DNA of 64,000 bases from Limnomonas spitsbergensis (GCA_037349105.1 JAYJMM010000112.1:744001-808000), one strand, 5' to 3'; positions 1 through 12,512 are shown, numbered from the stretch's first letter. Program-made: numbers and translations. Notes: generated by a model not told the origin, from the sequence alone.

Positions 1-1949
1 GCTGCCCTCCCACCTTGGCCATGCGTCCCCCCTCCCATTCCTTCCATGTCTTGACTCCAATGAAGACGACCCTTGGTTTGCTCCTGATCTCACCTCATGC
101 ATCGAAGCCCTCGTGCCTTTCTTGTGAACATACAGCCCCGACTACCTCATCTCTTGCCCCCCAGCAAAAACATATTACTACCTCCAGGAGCCCTGTGCAT
201 TCATCCTTTCTCTCCACTAAGAGACACTGGTGGCATTCAAGGTCTTGCATAACCGCAATTATACACACTATTCTGAGCATGCATTGCAATCTCACTTGGA
301 CTACATAGCAGACCTAAAACATGAGCACGTCTTGTACACCATTAAAGCTTGTCATTGCAGTACCTCTTTTTACCCCTGCCCCCTCCTCACGAATTGCAAA
401 TAGTAAAGTAAACATCAATGTGACACACTTGGTTTGTGTCGGTATCCCCAAATAGTAGCTTTCTATATCTTTCACAACAAATAAGCTCTCCTCAAGATGC
501 CCATCGCTAGTGTTTATGGTCCCTGGGCTGCTCCTTCACAATCATGGATGCTCTCCTAGTTCTCATTCTTACATTTAAATCGTTGGCGCCCACATTGCCG
601 CCACATTCCTGCTTGGATGCTACCTTGGATCCACCCCACCAAGCTTTCACACCTGGGCCCTGACATCCAGGCCCTGACGTCCACAGCAGCACCCATTCCA
701 ACTTCCCACTTATTCAACCAACCTTTCCTCGCCTTCAGTCCTCTGCCATCTCCACCAGACCTGTACCATACCGGCATATATCGTTGAGCTCACCCGCGCC
801 TAGGAAAATAGCTGATGCAACTTTGTCCTCTGTCATTCGACTCGTACATAACTAACTGACCACTATCTTCTTGCTGCTGGCTGACAACTTCACCATTCGT
901 CTGCCCCACTCAAGCCTCAAGGTACCCCACGCTCACCTCACATCGCAGCAAACATGAATTTTGCGTGACTTTTGTAGTAGATATGGAATCGTAACATGTC
1001 ATTTTGAACAGCTATGGATGTATTTACAGCAACTTTGTACCACACTAGTACCGAATTGAGAATAACCTATTTTCCAAGCCACCGCATCTTGCTTGCACAG
1101 TTTCACTATCCTCGAATGCATGAGGTTTAATATCAGGGCATAACATGCATGGGCATGGTTCAGATGTGCAATGTCTGCCTAAGGTCTCTGCTAAGGTCTC
1201 TGCCAAGGTCTCTAGCACCGTCAGGGGGGGGGCTGCCCATACCCGCTCCACAACTTAATCTGTTTTAGTACAAGATGATCCACCTGGCCTCCTCTGGAAT
1301 GCCTAGCCGGTGCAGTGTAGTGGTAGTTTGTAGCGCTATATATTTATGTTGGTCTCAGGGCTCCCAGGACTCCTGATGCATTATGCGCCGGAAACCTGGT
1401 AGCTGCCAGCTTGATCAGTTAAGAGATGTTGTAAAGACATCTCTACAGTCGGTCCAGAACCACCGTGAACAGTAGCCAGCTCGGCAGAGGCTAGAACTGG
1501 CTTGGTGTTCTGCATACTAGCTTATAACCTGCCCTGTTCCTTTCTTGTTGCGTAGCATGCATGCCATCGGAACAAAATGCTGAGCATGCTGCATGCATGC
1601 CCGCTGCACAGGGCATGCAGATCCGCTGGAGGGCATACAGATTGCAGATACGCTGGGGGGCATGCAGATCCGCTGCATGGTGCGCTGTTGGCGTGCTGGC
1701 CATGCCATCAATAAAAGCTGTTCAAGTATTTTTCATATTGTATGGTCGTAGCCTGTGTGAAACTCCCTGGTGTATTTCGAAGCACCGGCATCCGTAATGC
1801 CCTTCGAGGTGCTTTACATGTTGTCACCGAACCTTCAGCTACTTCTCCGCTACTCTGTTTGGGTGGCGTTTGTACGTTGTCCAACTTACCAACTCGTGGC
1901 CACTGGTGATTGGGTGCATTAATTATTTTAGACAGCCTTCTTGGATTTG
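1..1949. other. No recognised gene upstream of proline dehydrogenase
   Basis: Short open frames occur on both strands but none has a recognisable domain or a convincing exon chain. The stretch holds a triplicated 11-bp unit (AAGGTCTCTGC-like) near 1179-1216 and a patch rich in GCATGC and in GATCCGCTG-like units at 1555-1680. The last few hundred bases must contain the promoter and 5' leader of the gene that starts at 1950, but I see no clear TATA box. Confidence 0.5.
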
Positions 1950-4900
1950 ATGCTCCCAGCTTTATTCCGAGGACAGACCTCATTGTTTGTGAGGTCACGT
2001 ACTGCCACTTTGGGTCTAGTTGATGCATGCGAACGCTGGCAATCTACCACCCAGGCCCCGGCAAGAACGGAGGGCCTCCACTTCCGAGATCATGCTACAA
2101 TTTTTGAAGGGCAGTCCAGCGCAAGCTTGTGGCGGGCTTGGTTCGTTTTCCGCCTGTGCACCATCGGCCCATTCGTCAATAATGCACAGACCCTCATGAC
2201 TCTGGGATACCGCATCCTCGGACAGAGGGCAACCAACGCCCTCGTCAAGCACACCTTTTTCAAGCATTTCTGTGCAGGTGAGGCGGACGATTACCTCCTC
2301 TTCTTACAGGCAATTTGAAAACCCTAGCAAGGCACGGTCGTTCCGACCTGAGAGCTTCCATTACTGCATGAGCCATGCGGCCGCAGTAGCTACTTGCATA
2401 AGTTCTCAGGCCCCTACCAAGGTCTTCCATGCGCCTGGCCAAACACAGGAGAGACCCCCGAGGAGGTCTATCAAACCATGAAGAAAATGCAGACTCGAGG
2501 TGTGTCAGCGATCCTTGACTACGCCGCTGAAAGTGACTTGAGCAATGAGCCCGCCTCCCCAAAGGAGTTGAAGGTGGCAAAGAGGGAGTTTGAGGCATTC
2601 GCTCACGCTGGTGCCAAGGACACCAAGGAAGCCGTGGCCAGAGTGTACGACTATGTTTCGGAACAGCAGTGCGATCGGTAGGTGGTGCCCAGGTGGGATC
2701 CAGCTTACATGTTGTATTGTCTGACAGACCAGTGTGGCAAGTGCCTTTTGTACGCCAGGTTCAGTTGTTCGGACATTGGGGCAGTCTGTGAGACTTCAGT
2801 ATATCCCCCGCCCATCTCAATAAGGGAAGTGGAACTGGAGTTTGCATGCTCGACCCCCTCCTTTATTTGCTTACGGCACTATTGCCCTCTGCACAGGCAT
2901 GTGGAAACGTTCTTGATTGCTGTTGACACAGCTGGTAGCCTCCCTGGTCAAGGCTTCGCAGCTGTCAAGGTGACGGCCCTCGGCAACCCCAAGCTGCTTA
3001 AGCGCATCAGCAGGGCTATCCTGACTGTCAGGGCCTTGTTTAAGCGCTTTGATACTGATGGTAAGATGGTGGCGCTAAAATTTGAACCTTTCATACATAT
3101 CTCCTGAATGCTGAACTATATGTAACATGTTGGGTGTAATGCAGGGAACCATTTTGTGCTTAATTTTTGTTATTTACCTACCACTCTTTGCATAGTCAAA
3201 GCGGAAATGTCTGATTGCCGAATGGAATTGTGTATTATCGTATTTCCACGTTGAGTCTCAACTTGTCACTTGGCCTTCTCTCCACTGCAGACAGCGGCTT
3301 CATTGACCGGCAGGAGTACAAGGCAATGTACAAAGTGATATACCCGGGGGGGTCCACAAAGGAAGCTGCCTTGCTGTTTGCCCATTACGACCAAGACTTC
3401 TCGGGCAAGGTGGACTATGTGGCGTGGTGCCAGGGCATCAGTCTGCTGAGAATGCCAGCCATTGCTGAGAGCATCGTCAAGGCATATGGTGAGAGTCTTT
3501 AGGAGTCAGGATCAGAGATGCATGTTTTCTGGCCTTATTTTAGGCAATGCTGTGACATCTGTCCTTGTTTTTCTGTGTATGAACTCTGAATGCATGGCTT
3601 GTAAGAGCCAAGGATGATGAGCCTCTCCTAGTCTGACAACAAAACACCTCCTACGTCTTTGCAAAGATGGGAAAAGCGAAATCATGGAGGAGTGGCTGGG
3701 AGACTTGTCAAAAATCTGCTTGACCCCGGAGGAATTGGAGCTTGTGGAGGCCATGAATGGAAGGCTGGAGAAGATTGCTCAGCGGGTGAGTGTCAGACTG
3801 TCAGAGCCCATGTGACAAAGCTTGTCTTCATTGATTGAAATCTCAGAGGAACACTGTGTTTTGCCTGGAATGCATGGTGAGGATATCTGGTTTGAACCCC
3901 ATGCATACAGACCTCCTACAGAGCCGTTTGCGCTGTGCATGATTCAGCTGCATTGCTGCACGAGATAGGCAGTGTGGACGACAGCAGCTGACAGAACACT
4001 GGGATAAGCCCTATCTTGTTGTTCCTGTATGCAGTTAATTATGGACAGGCACTCAATGATGCAGTGTATTATGTGGCATTTTGTAGGCCACCTTCAAGTA
4101 TTGATCACGTCAATGAAGGACCCTTATTTGTGCAAATCTCTTTGGCTTGACTGCCAGGCTGACTCACCAATGCACGTATGCTGTTCTCTCCCTCAATCGG
4201 TGTGTGCATGATAGGCCGTGGAAAAGAACGTGAAGCTTATGGTCGACGCTGAGCACAGCTACTTCCAACCTGCCATCGACCACATGGCGCTGCTGCTGAT
4301 GAAGAAGTTCAACGTTGATGGGAGGGCGGTCATCTTCAATACATACCAGGTGCGGTGGCAGGAGGGCCGTGTGTAACCCTAGCAGCCAGGTGCAGGACCA
4401 GCCGAGTTAAGGAGCTGGCGCGATACCGTGTGATTTGGCATGCTTTGTTTGAGGCAAGTCGAGACAAGGCTAGTTCAGATGTGGGGCTCTGGCTGCGTTC
4501 TAAGTGACTCATTAGGGCCTGACATGCATCCCTCCCTGTCCCTTCCTGTCTTCCGTCCCTATGCTGTTAGGCCTCCCTAACCTGACCTGCCTCCCTCCCT
4601 CTCCACATGGAAGGCCTACCTGACGAACGTGCACAACCGGATGTGTCATGACATGGAGCGTGCGCAGCGGGAAGGTTACACGTTCGCATGCAAGCTGGTA
4701 GGGAGTGTGTGGAGTTAGCTCTCCATTGCTTCAATAGCAATGCATTTCCTGGAAATGTTTGTCCTAATCAGTAGAGTTTTGGATGCTAGACTAGGGGTTC
4801 CAAAGCCCATTCTCTCAGATCATAGGGGGGGGCTATTGCCACTACCTTCTCCACCCGCAGTGGGCCGGTCAAAGGTTGATCCCAATCGTTGACGGCTTCC

Positions 4901-6074
4901 CTACAGCCCGCCGAGGTGGTTTGGTGTGCACAGAAATAAGGACTGGTACCGCATCTGATTCTTATAATTTCAATGCTCTGCTTCCACAGGTGCGGGGTGC
5001 CTACCTGGTTGTGGAGCGGGCATTGGCCGAGCAGAAAGGGTACCCTTCCCCTATTTGGCCCACGCTGGAGGAGACGCACGCTGCCTACAACGAGTGCCTG
5101 AAGTCAGTGATCAATGAGGCGGCAGCAGGCCGGGCTGAGGTCATGCTGGGATCGCACAATGAGGTGGGGGGCACCCAATGCATGGGAAGTGTGTGACGGC
5201 TGTTGTCTGATAAGGTTCAATGCCCAGCATGCATTTCCCCTGTTCAACATGCAGTCAAAAGCTGTACATGCTTTCCTGCTGCTGCTGCTTCTAAGGCCTC
5301 ATTGCCACCCTCCTCGTCCCAGGAATCGATACAGCTGGCAGTGCAGCAGATCAACGAGCTGGGCATCAAGGCCAGTGATAGCCACATTTATTTTGGCCAG
5401 CTGATGGGCATGTCGGATCACCTCACCTTCACTTTAGGGAGGCATGGCTTCCCAGCCTTCAAATATGTGCCGTACGGCCTTGTGCAGGAGGTGCGTTTGG
5501 TGTTTTCTGCATTGAGCGCACTGTTTATTCTAGGGTCTTTCAGCTACAATTTTGCTACACCTTGGCTCGCAGCCAAGGAGGTCTGGTGCATCAAACCCTT
5601 CTACTCGGGCCTCTGGCTTCAGGCTGGTGAAGGTTTGGTCCCCATTGGCCCAGTGTTGCCTGTCCAGCTGTCCGTCAAAAGAGGCTAGTCACTAACAAAA
5701 ATATACAATTAATTGATGGATGTCGTTGGTTGCTGTTGATCACATACATTTCCTTCAGATGCTCCTTAAGAAAACCTTCCAACGTGACAGTGAGCCTCTG
5801 TTGTGGATGATCTCCCCAAAGTCCCCCCTCTGTTGATTCTGTCACGTGCCGCTGGCAGCGCTTCCCTAATCCCCACTGTTGGTTGTGACACCCTGTGACT
5901 CTGCTGGAATCAATGCCCCTGTTTTGTTATGCATAGGTTATCCCTTACTTGCTTCGCCGAGCTCAGGAGAATTCTGCGATGCTAGCTGGGGCAAAGGCTG
6001 ACCTGACACTGGTTGAAGCGGAGCTTCGCAGGAGGACACGTGCCAATTTTGCCTGGCTTGGTGGCAGGAAATAG
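1950..6074 (+). CDS. PRODH: Mitochondrial proline dehydrogenase with EF-hand insertion
   Basis: FAD-dependent proline oxidase, which converts proline to pyrroline-5-carboxylate in mitochondria. Ten exons: 1950-2277, 2449-2677, 2897-3060, 3291-3488, 3667-3785, 4215-4349, 4614-4697, 4990-5163, 5323-5490, 5937-6074. All phases close and give 578 residues, close to animal PRODH (about 600). The N-terminus is basic and Arg/Ser-rich, as in a mitochondrial presequence; ATG 1950 is the first Met of the frame. Family landmarks in order are RGVSAILDYAAESD, FAAVKVTALG, MVDAEHSYFQPAID, FNTYQAYL, KLVRGAYL, GSHNE, YFGQLMGMSD, YVPYG and RRAQENS. Between the TALG and VDAE blocks lies an insertion with a canonical EF-hand loop (DTDDSGFIDRQE) and a second, degenerate loop (DQDFSGKVDYVA, Ala at position 12). 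The first loop is split by the 3061-3290 intron. Convergent with the gene at 6793-7572. Family assignment is very secure; calcium binding is inferred. Confidence 0.96.
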
Positions 6075-6792
6075 ACCTTGAGCTATCGTGACTCAGCGGT
6101 GAGACAGGGCCTTGCAATGTCATGACATGCCTTGCTTTGTCAGGCTTGTTGATGATGAAGAGCTTTATGGCTTTGTACAAAATACCGACAATGCTAGGAG
6201 TCAAAATGGCTGAACCTGGGGGTTTAGGGATGCGGCAGTTTGGTGTCACCCACCTGTGGCCACCCCTACTCTCATGAAACGTTTGGGGGCTGTAGAATAA
6301 GAGTGATCAGTCGCTGCAGTAGTGGAGTGAGAAGTTTGTATTAAAAAAGTGCATACAAATAGGCGGTTCTTTATGCAGCCATGCAAATTGGCAATATGTA
6401 CTGCCCTAGACACGTATTTGACAGTATCGGTACTCAAGACTTGTCAGAGGTACTGACAACCGTTTAATGAAACAGTAGCATACCGGTAATTTCATTTTGG
6501 CATTCGGCTACTTGTGTTGTAATGAGATATCTGAGCTGTAGCCACACACAAGAAATAATACAGTGACGACATTGGTGAGACATATGCAGGATTGCGAAGC
6601 CCCTCCATTCATGCATCGAGGAGACTGGGTCCTAAACCTAGGGGACTCTGTCCTCTTCTTTCACGTATCCAACAAGCTCTAATTATCATTCCTATAACAA
6701 AAGGACCCCATCCCATAACCAATTTGGCTAGACTTGCGCTGACTCAGCTGGAAATGTGTAGCACCTGTTCATTTCAATTCACAGTCCTGCCC
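6075..6792. other. Intergenic region between convergent genes
   Basis: This is the shared 3' region of proline dehydrogenase (+) and the two-span protein (-). It must contain both 3' untranslated regions. A TGTAA, the usual green-algal polyadenylation signal, is present near 6516 on the plus strand. No coding sequence recognised. Confidence 0.5.
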
Positions 6793-7572
6793 TCATGTTT
6801 CGACTCTGCCACCGTGCTTTTTCATGTACTCTCGGGCGTTGTAAATGTCCATGGTTGAGAGGGCAGGGCGGCCAACCAGCCTTTCAATCGTTCGCTGGAA
6901 GGGCATCGGAATTATGCCGTTGCCGCATGCATACAAGGTGAGGACTGGGGCCTACAGCAGCACATGAAGATTCCAGTCACATTTAAAATGTTAAAGCAAT
7001 CTCGGGTGAAAAGCGAGATCAAACATTAGCAGACATCCACGAAAGCAAGTTCTTGCCCTGCATGCATGCATAGGCGCACTGACCAGGAGGATAGTCCGTT
7101 GCCGGAAAGTGTTCATCCACCCCGGACGATCCTTCCTCATGAACAGGAGCCAAAATCCACTTGCGTATGTGTAAGCCACTCCTACAGCTCCAGCGTAGCA
7201 TCCTGATTGTGGGAGGGACACAGGGTGTGAAAAAGTGGTAGCAGTTACCTCATGGTTACAGTCTCACATTTTGGTTTGTTCACAGCAGAGGATCGTGCCT
7301 CGGTGTTCCCCACCGTATTTTATGATTTCTGGCCCAAATCTGCGCTCCCGGATCTCGATGATTCGCGTTGCAGGGCTGGCATCGGTTGGGACTGGTGGTG
7401 GGGCTGGCTTTCCGTCGGACTCCTCGACCAATTTCATATCCCTCGGATTGAAGCCAGGACCAGATGCCCTCTTCCTGGGGTTGTGCTGAACTGCATTGGG
7501 GGATGCCTTAAATCCAGAATCGGGAGCCGAGGTGCTGGCAGAGTCACTGAATCCATTTTCACTGTCCGACAT
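6793..7572 (-). CDS. Unrecognised two-membrane-span protein
   Basis: Three minus-strand exons, 7572-7314, 7202-7084 and 6951-6793, join in phase with GT-AG introns to give 178 residues. The first ~85 residues are polar, Ser/Pro-rich and probably disordered, ending in a charged stretch (RIIEIRERRFGPEIIKYG). Two hydrophobic segments follow: one around CYAGAVGVAYTYASGFWLLF at the start of exon 2, and one around TILLAPVLTLYACGNGIIP across the exon 2-3 junction, separated by a basic loop with RKDRPGW. The C-terminus is hydrophilic (NAREYMKKHGG). I do not recognise the family. The hairpin-like two-span layout would suit a small organelle or ER membrane protein. It is divergently transcribed from the mL64-like gene with only about 200 bp between the starts, so the two may share a promoter region. 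Confidence 0.7.
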
Positions 7573-7775
7573 GGTCAGCTCTCACTGAAATATGTAAGGC
7601 AGGAAGAGAGAAGGGAAACGCCTAGCTTAGGTGGAGCCATACGGCAATGGCGAAGGGTGGAGTGTGGACCAGGTAGGTGGGACCAGGCGGAATGGAGCGA
7701 CGGAAAAGGTTTGTCGTTTTGCCCCATCCTAGTCTTTGGAAGCAGATAATTGCTTCGGTGCATGTATACTTGATA
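7573..7775. promoter_or_regulatory. Divergent promoter region
   Basis: About 200 bp separates the start codons of the two-span protein (-) and the mL64-like protein (+). Both core promoters and 5' leaders must lie here or in the leaders. No TATA box or known motif is obvious. Placement is from gene geometry only. Confidence 0.4.
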
Positions 7776-8817
7776 ATGGCTCATATATTGAGGCGATTAG
7801 GCGAATCTGCGCTGAGGAGCCGGAGCGTCGATGGGAAAATCTTGCCTCCCATCCTGTCTCATGAGGATGCCATGAAACTACGGGAACAGTTTTACAGGGA
7901 TGGGCAGTAAGTATGCATTGTGAATTCGAGCCTGTTCTCCTCCTCCTACGTCTGCCCATGCCGTCTGCGCAGAGTGTGGCCTCATGAGGATATTGTGCCG
8001 GGGAAGCCTCAACCTCCACCAGGAGCTGAGCAGTACTTGGCGCGGCAACAGAAAAATGCAGATCGGAGAATTGAAAGGTAACAGGTGACTTACATAATCC
8101 CACGGGCATGTTCCTTCCCATGCTACAGGGACCCGAGAAATGGGCCATCCTATAATCCTATTCAGAAAGCGAGGATTTACCTGCGATATTTAGACTCGCG
8201 TGCTAGAGGAAACATTCTTTGCACCAGTCTTATTGTGGTTTTGCTTGTGATCGCCTGCCTCACTGCCAATTATTGAATGTTCAGGCAGAAAGAAATCGCT
8301 GATGCGATGGCCAAGATGCCCAAATTGATCGAGGAATATCGGGTAATTGGAGTACCGGGTGATAGTTAATGGCTAACTCGCATGCAGCAAATCCTGCATG
8401 TCCTATGGGGATGAAAATTGCCATGTTTTTCTAGCTAACAGCATATTCTGATGCTACCATATGTGCCAGTCCACACCATACTGTTGCTGAATGGCACCTG
8501 AACTGAACTATTCAGATTATTCTGGCGTACAGGTTAGCACATACGCATGCCAAACTTGCTTTATTGGCCTTCGCACCGGTCATCCTCCACCAAAGCTGTA
8601 TTGTGCAGGCTTTGCGGAGACTAGACTGGAATGAGGTCGCACCCGTTGATAAGCTGACGATGACGCAGTCACAGATCAAGGAAAAGTACATCAAGAGAAG
8701 GTAAGATGAGTTGACACCTGTCGTGTGAAGGTCAAGGAAACGGTGACCCATGATTTCAAGTTAAACAGACGGATTTACGTATCTTCCTTCCTTCTCCCCA
8801 GGCTTGCCAAGTCATGA
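7776..8817 (+). CDS. Mitochondrial ribosomal protein mL64 (CRIF1/GADD45GIP1-like)
   Basis: Small subunit of the mitochondrial large ribosomal subunit. Five exons, 7776-7906, 7973-8077, 8285-8342, 8609-8700 and 8802-8817, join in phase to 133 residues. The diagnostic block is RRIERQKEIADAMAKMPKLI, created by joining exons 2 and 3; it aligns with the animal CRIF1/mL64 segment containing the motif AxCMAKMPxMI. The start is basic and Ser-rich (MAHILRRLGESALRSRS), as expected for import. The C-terminus is a lysine/arginine-rich helix. An open stretch at 8149-8210 could be read as another exon, but it cannot be joined in phase and would split the family block, so I treat it as intron. The final exon codes only five residues plus the stop. 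Assignment rests on one conserved motif plus size, so mL59/mL64-type is likely but not certain. Confidence 0.8.
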
Positions 8818-11347
8818 CGCGGTCCCGGGGGCTTACATTTCGATTCAACCGCAAGCCGTTTGTGCTTGCTTGCGTGAAATCTAATGGCCTGTCGTCAGAC
8901 ATATGAGATGACTTCAGGAGTCATTCAGTGCCATTGTCTTTGGTCAAACCATTATAAAGTCAAGGTTAGCAGTTTCTTGTCTATTCAAGTATTGCATTAT
9001 GCTTGCATGCTTGTCCTCAGGAAACATTTAATGAAATTGTACAAGTGTCTATTATATTAGGGGTACATCAGGGGGGGCACATCATGTCAATGATGTTACA
9101 CCTCTGGGCCCTGCTCAAGAAAGGGGTATATTATGTTGGGGGTACATCATGTCAATGACGTTACACCACTGGGCCATGCTGCAAAGGCTCGGCCGCGTCG
9201 GCGTCCAACAGCAAGGTTGGAAACTAAAGAGAGAGAGGAAAGAGACCCCCTCAAAAACAAAACAAGAAGTCCTAATCCCCAATCCAACTACCGGAAGCTA
9301 TAGACGTCTGGGCCATACTCAAAAGACTCGGCCGCGTGGGCGTTCCACTGTCAGACAGGGTGGAAAAGGAGGAGAAAAACAGGAAATTATTGCTCAACCA
9401 AAAAACAGGCACCTGTCCCAAGCGATACCGTCGGTAAGGGCCACGACAAGTTGGAGAGCTCGAATCCCCATGCAAGTCTCTCCCGGAAACCATTCTAGCT
9501 ACAAACTGAGGCGGCCGTCATAGGTCGCCTCCAACTCAATCTTCTAGCTGCTCCTGAGGCGGCCGTCATGGGTCGCCTCAAACGGGGGTACATCATGTGA
9601 AATTGATGCATTGTGCGGGTTCCGATGTCTGCAACATGTCTACAAATAATGGTCACTCAGCTTCAGGTGCATCTGGGTATGTCAAATTGTCAATCGAAAG
9701 AAGTACTGCTGTCCGTGAGGGGGATGAACACGGGGAGGCATCGCCTGCTGCAGTGCAGGATTGATAGCTGACGGAGCCCAACATCAGCTGCATGCCTCGT
9801 TGAGCTTCTTGGTCACATGGCAAGTCAAGGCTGAGCCTTTGAGAGACCAAGAACATACCGCTTTAGCCGGCGTCCAGTTAGAAACACATAAGGGTAGTGG
9901 AACCTTCCTAATTCCAGATTATCGTATGTAGTCAGAGCCATCTCTGGATGAAATGGTAAGCATTTACTAAAATGCACGCACCTATTATGCTTTTAATGCT
10001 GTTATGTAGACCCTGTCTGATTACCAGAAATGATGGGGGGCCCGTCTGATTACCAGAAAGGAAAGTTTAGGTTTAAAGCACTGAGGGGTGCAACAGGGAA
10101 CATTATTTACCCCGTGATCCCAAGTACCGTAATTTAGCATGACGAGAGCTTTCCATATCTGGTCTTCAAATGTTTTTTGGCCCAGGGCGGTGGAAGATAT
10201 GGAGGGCCAAAGTAGAGGGGGGAGGGGGTAAAAGAAAAAGCCTGTTATTTTTACATTTCCGTGTTTTCTTTGAAACGTCAGATTGAGACGATAGCTACGC
10301 CATTGCATTCCTAATGTCATTGCTACTGATATGCATCATCAAAGATTCCTCACAGAAAACCAGACCCCTCTTGGCATGCAATTTTGGCACAGGGGGTGTC
10401 CGTATGCTCATGCACCGTGGTGCATTCGCCCATTATGGCCTCAAACGGTGTTGCTGCATTCGTAGTTGCTGGGAATTAAGCAATGCGAACCTGCTATGAG
10501 CATTGTTTGGAGGTCTTAAAATTCACAGAACAGACAACGCAGTCGCCCTAAGGAATGTCCATGGCAGCAACTGATCGGCACGACCTGTCTACCTTTGGGC
10601 TGTCTGTCCCTTCACTTTCCCCCCATTTCCCTCTCGTGTTTTTCTTGTCCCCTGGTGTTTGTTTCGTTCTGTCCTCCCAACCCTTTAGTTAGGCGCCGAC
10701 GCGGCCGGGATTTTTTTAGCAGGGCCCAGAGGTGTAACGTCATTGACCTTTGGACTGCGCGATCCATTCACATTGTTAGTATCATGCAACGGTGTGTCAG
10801 CCCTGGCCGTGCTCAGAGCGGTCATGCTCCAGGTCCCTACTACTAAGGGGGGCCTTTACAGCGTGGGCGAGTTGACGCCGGAGCAGCTGATGATGGAGGC
10901 AGCTGTAGTGACAGGGGGCTCATGCACTTCACGTATTCTAGTGGGACTGTGTGAGTGAGGCTGCTGGATCAGTAGCGTCCTTGGCCTGGGGTGGGAATGT
11001 CGCTGTCCTGCTCGACGTGCCAGTCCACAAGACCGTCCCCTTTGCAGTGTCAGACTCCCCTTCTCTGGGTATCATTGCGACGTGCGACGTATCGACCCTT
11101 GAAGTCATCTTCAGCTGCCTGCTAGCCCAGCTGGTGGGGGTCCCTGGTCGGCTTCCACCAGCTTCAAGCCACAGCTTGAGCATGCCAGCTGAGTACCCAT
11201 ACAGACGGATGCGATGATGGCAAGCCCTCGCCACTTTGCGATGACAGCCGGGGCAGGTATTAGGTAGGATGCCCTGGCTTTTGTGGAAGACATGATAGAT
11301 ATCACTGAGGTGTAGACGTTCTCAGAGGCTGGGACTTCCTTTGCCTT
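8818..11347. other. Repeat-rich intergenic DNA
   Basis: No gene recognised. The 9060-9600 part contains fragments of the dispersed repeat family described at 60.4 kb (inverted pieces near 9090-9220 and 9310-9360), three GGGGGTACATCATG-like starts, and two copies of a ~45-bp unit bearing GAGGCGGCCGTCAT near 9508 and 9555. The 10600-10745 part is another plus-oriented copy of the same family. Open frames at 10743-11425 overlap on both strands and have no recognisable domain. The segment 11220-11347 is the left target flank of the large element that follows. Confidence 0.5.
10595..10745 (+). repeat. Dispersed repeat family A, partial copy
   Basis: The segment from CTGTCTGTCCCTTCACTTT to GGTGTAACGTCATTGAC matches the 3' half of the copies at about 60.59-60.74 and 62.16-62.24 kb, including the core TTTAGTTAGGCGC, GCGGCC and AGCAGGGCCCAGAGGTGTAA. 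It has no coding capacity. It looks like the end of a non-autonomous element or the 3' end of a longer one. Confidence 0.65.
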
Positions 11348-11601
11348 TGTCGCACCATAAAGCAGTAAACGTGCCATAATGGTAAAAGCTGACCGGATCG
11401 CCTTAGAGAGGCTCACTCTACTCACAACTACGGTACAAAACCGTACACAAAGGCACCTTGTACTATACTACCGTGATACGAGGGCTGTAAGGGGTTAATA
11501 GGTACTGAGTACCGGTATCCCGACAGCCCTAAGAGGAAAGTCCTCACTGGTTGGCCTACCTGGGCGCCCCTGGCTTGTGGGTACCGCCCCTAATTTACTC
11601 G
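11348..11601 (-). repeat. Split direct repeat Y2 (outer)
   Basis: This ~254-bp unit starts TGTCGCACCATAAAGCAG and ends CCCCTAATTTACTCG. It is repeated almost exactly at 12260-12512 (Y1) with single-base and one-base-gap differences. It forms the outer 3' terminus of the element in the coding sense and abuts X2 directly. Confidence 0.85.
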
Positions 11602-12257
11602 TGAGGTTTGCTTCAGGTCCGTGGCGGACTTCTTCCCCACAGAGTGGCGGACGGCGGACGCCTACGGGCGGACTCAGTGACTACACACTGGCCGCGGATG
11701 CGCAGCGCGTTAAGCTGTGGCTGGAACTTCTAGATGACAGACACGGAGCTGGTCACTTGTAAAGCTAAACTGCTGGCTCTTCAGATAGCTAATCTGTCGG
11801 GTCGCTGAGTCACTTACCGCGTGAAGCGGGGGATGTCGTAGCCGTAGACTGCGGACGGTGTCCTAGGTCGGGCTGGGCATCTAGCTGAGGATTACTAGGC
11901 TGCTATGTCGGCTCTGAGGCTGAACTAGGCTTGATCGTCTTCGTGGTACTGGCGTTATTGGTATTCACTGGGTATATCTTGGGATGATAGCCGGCGGTGC
12001 TGATTACAATTAGAGGCCATTAGAGGCCTGTCCACTTAAAAGGGACGAAGTAAGAGTCAAGCGTGCAAGCCGGAATTCAAATGTCCCGGCAAGCCCTATT
12101 TACTTATGTACAAGAAATCCTGCCTCAGACCTTCCCGAAAGTGGGAAGCTGGGCTCCTAACCTCAAAGCTGGGGCTCCGCAGGGAAGCTGCGGAGTCTCC
12201 GGGGCCGCAGTAGCGGCTCCTACGGTTTTGGCACGTATACTGCATTATACCGTGACA
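11600..12257 (-). repeat. Split direct repeat X2 (inner copy)
   Basis: This 658-bp unit runs from CGTGAGGTTTGCTTCAGG to CATTATACCGTGACA. It is nearly identical to X1 at 23676-24313, differing by an extra GGCGGACG unit near 11653 and an extra 12-bp GAGGCC-type unit near 12020. It is flanked on both sides by Y copies, as expected for the B1-A2-B2 end of a PAT element. Confidence 0.85.
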
Positions 12258-12259
12258 GC

Positions 12260-12512
12260 TGTCGCACCATAAGCAGTAAACGTGCCATAATGGTAAAAGC
12301 TGACCGGATCGCCTTAGAGAGGCTCACTCTACTCACAACTACGGTACAACACCGTACACAAAGGCACCTTGTACTACACTACCGTGATACGAGGGCTGTA
12401 AGGGGTTAATAGGTACAGAGTACCGGTATCCCGACAGCCCTAAGAGGAAAGTCCTCACTGGTTGGCCTACCTGGGCGCCCCTGGCTTGTGGGTACCGCCC
12501 CTAATTTACTCG
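12260..12512 (-). repeat. Split direct repeat Y1 (inner copy)
   Basis: Near-identical duplicate of Y2, immediately inside X2 and next to the internal coding region. The high identity between the two Y copies and between the two X copies points to a fairly recent insertion. Confidence 0.85.

Noticed and set aside
8149..8276. Extra exon in the mL64-like gene
   Set aside because: It cannot be joined in phase, while joining exon 2 directly to 8285 restores the family block.
11348..12512. Ordinary LTR pair plus solo LTR
   Set aside because: The Y-X-Y order with X alone at the far end is explained in one step by split direct repeats; an ordinary LTR element would have the same compound unit at both ends.
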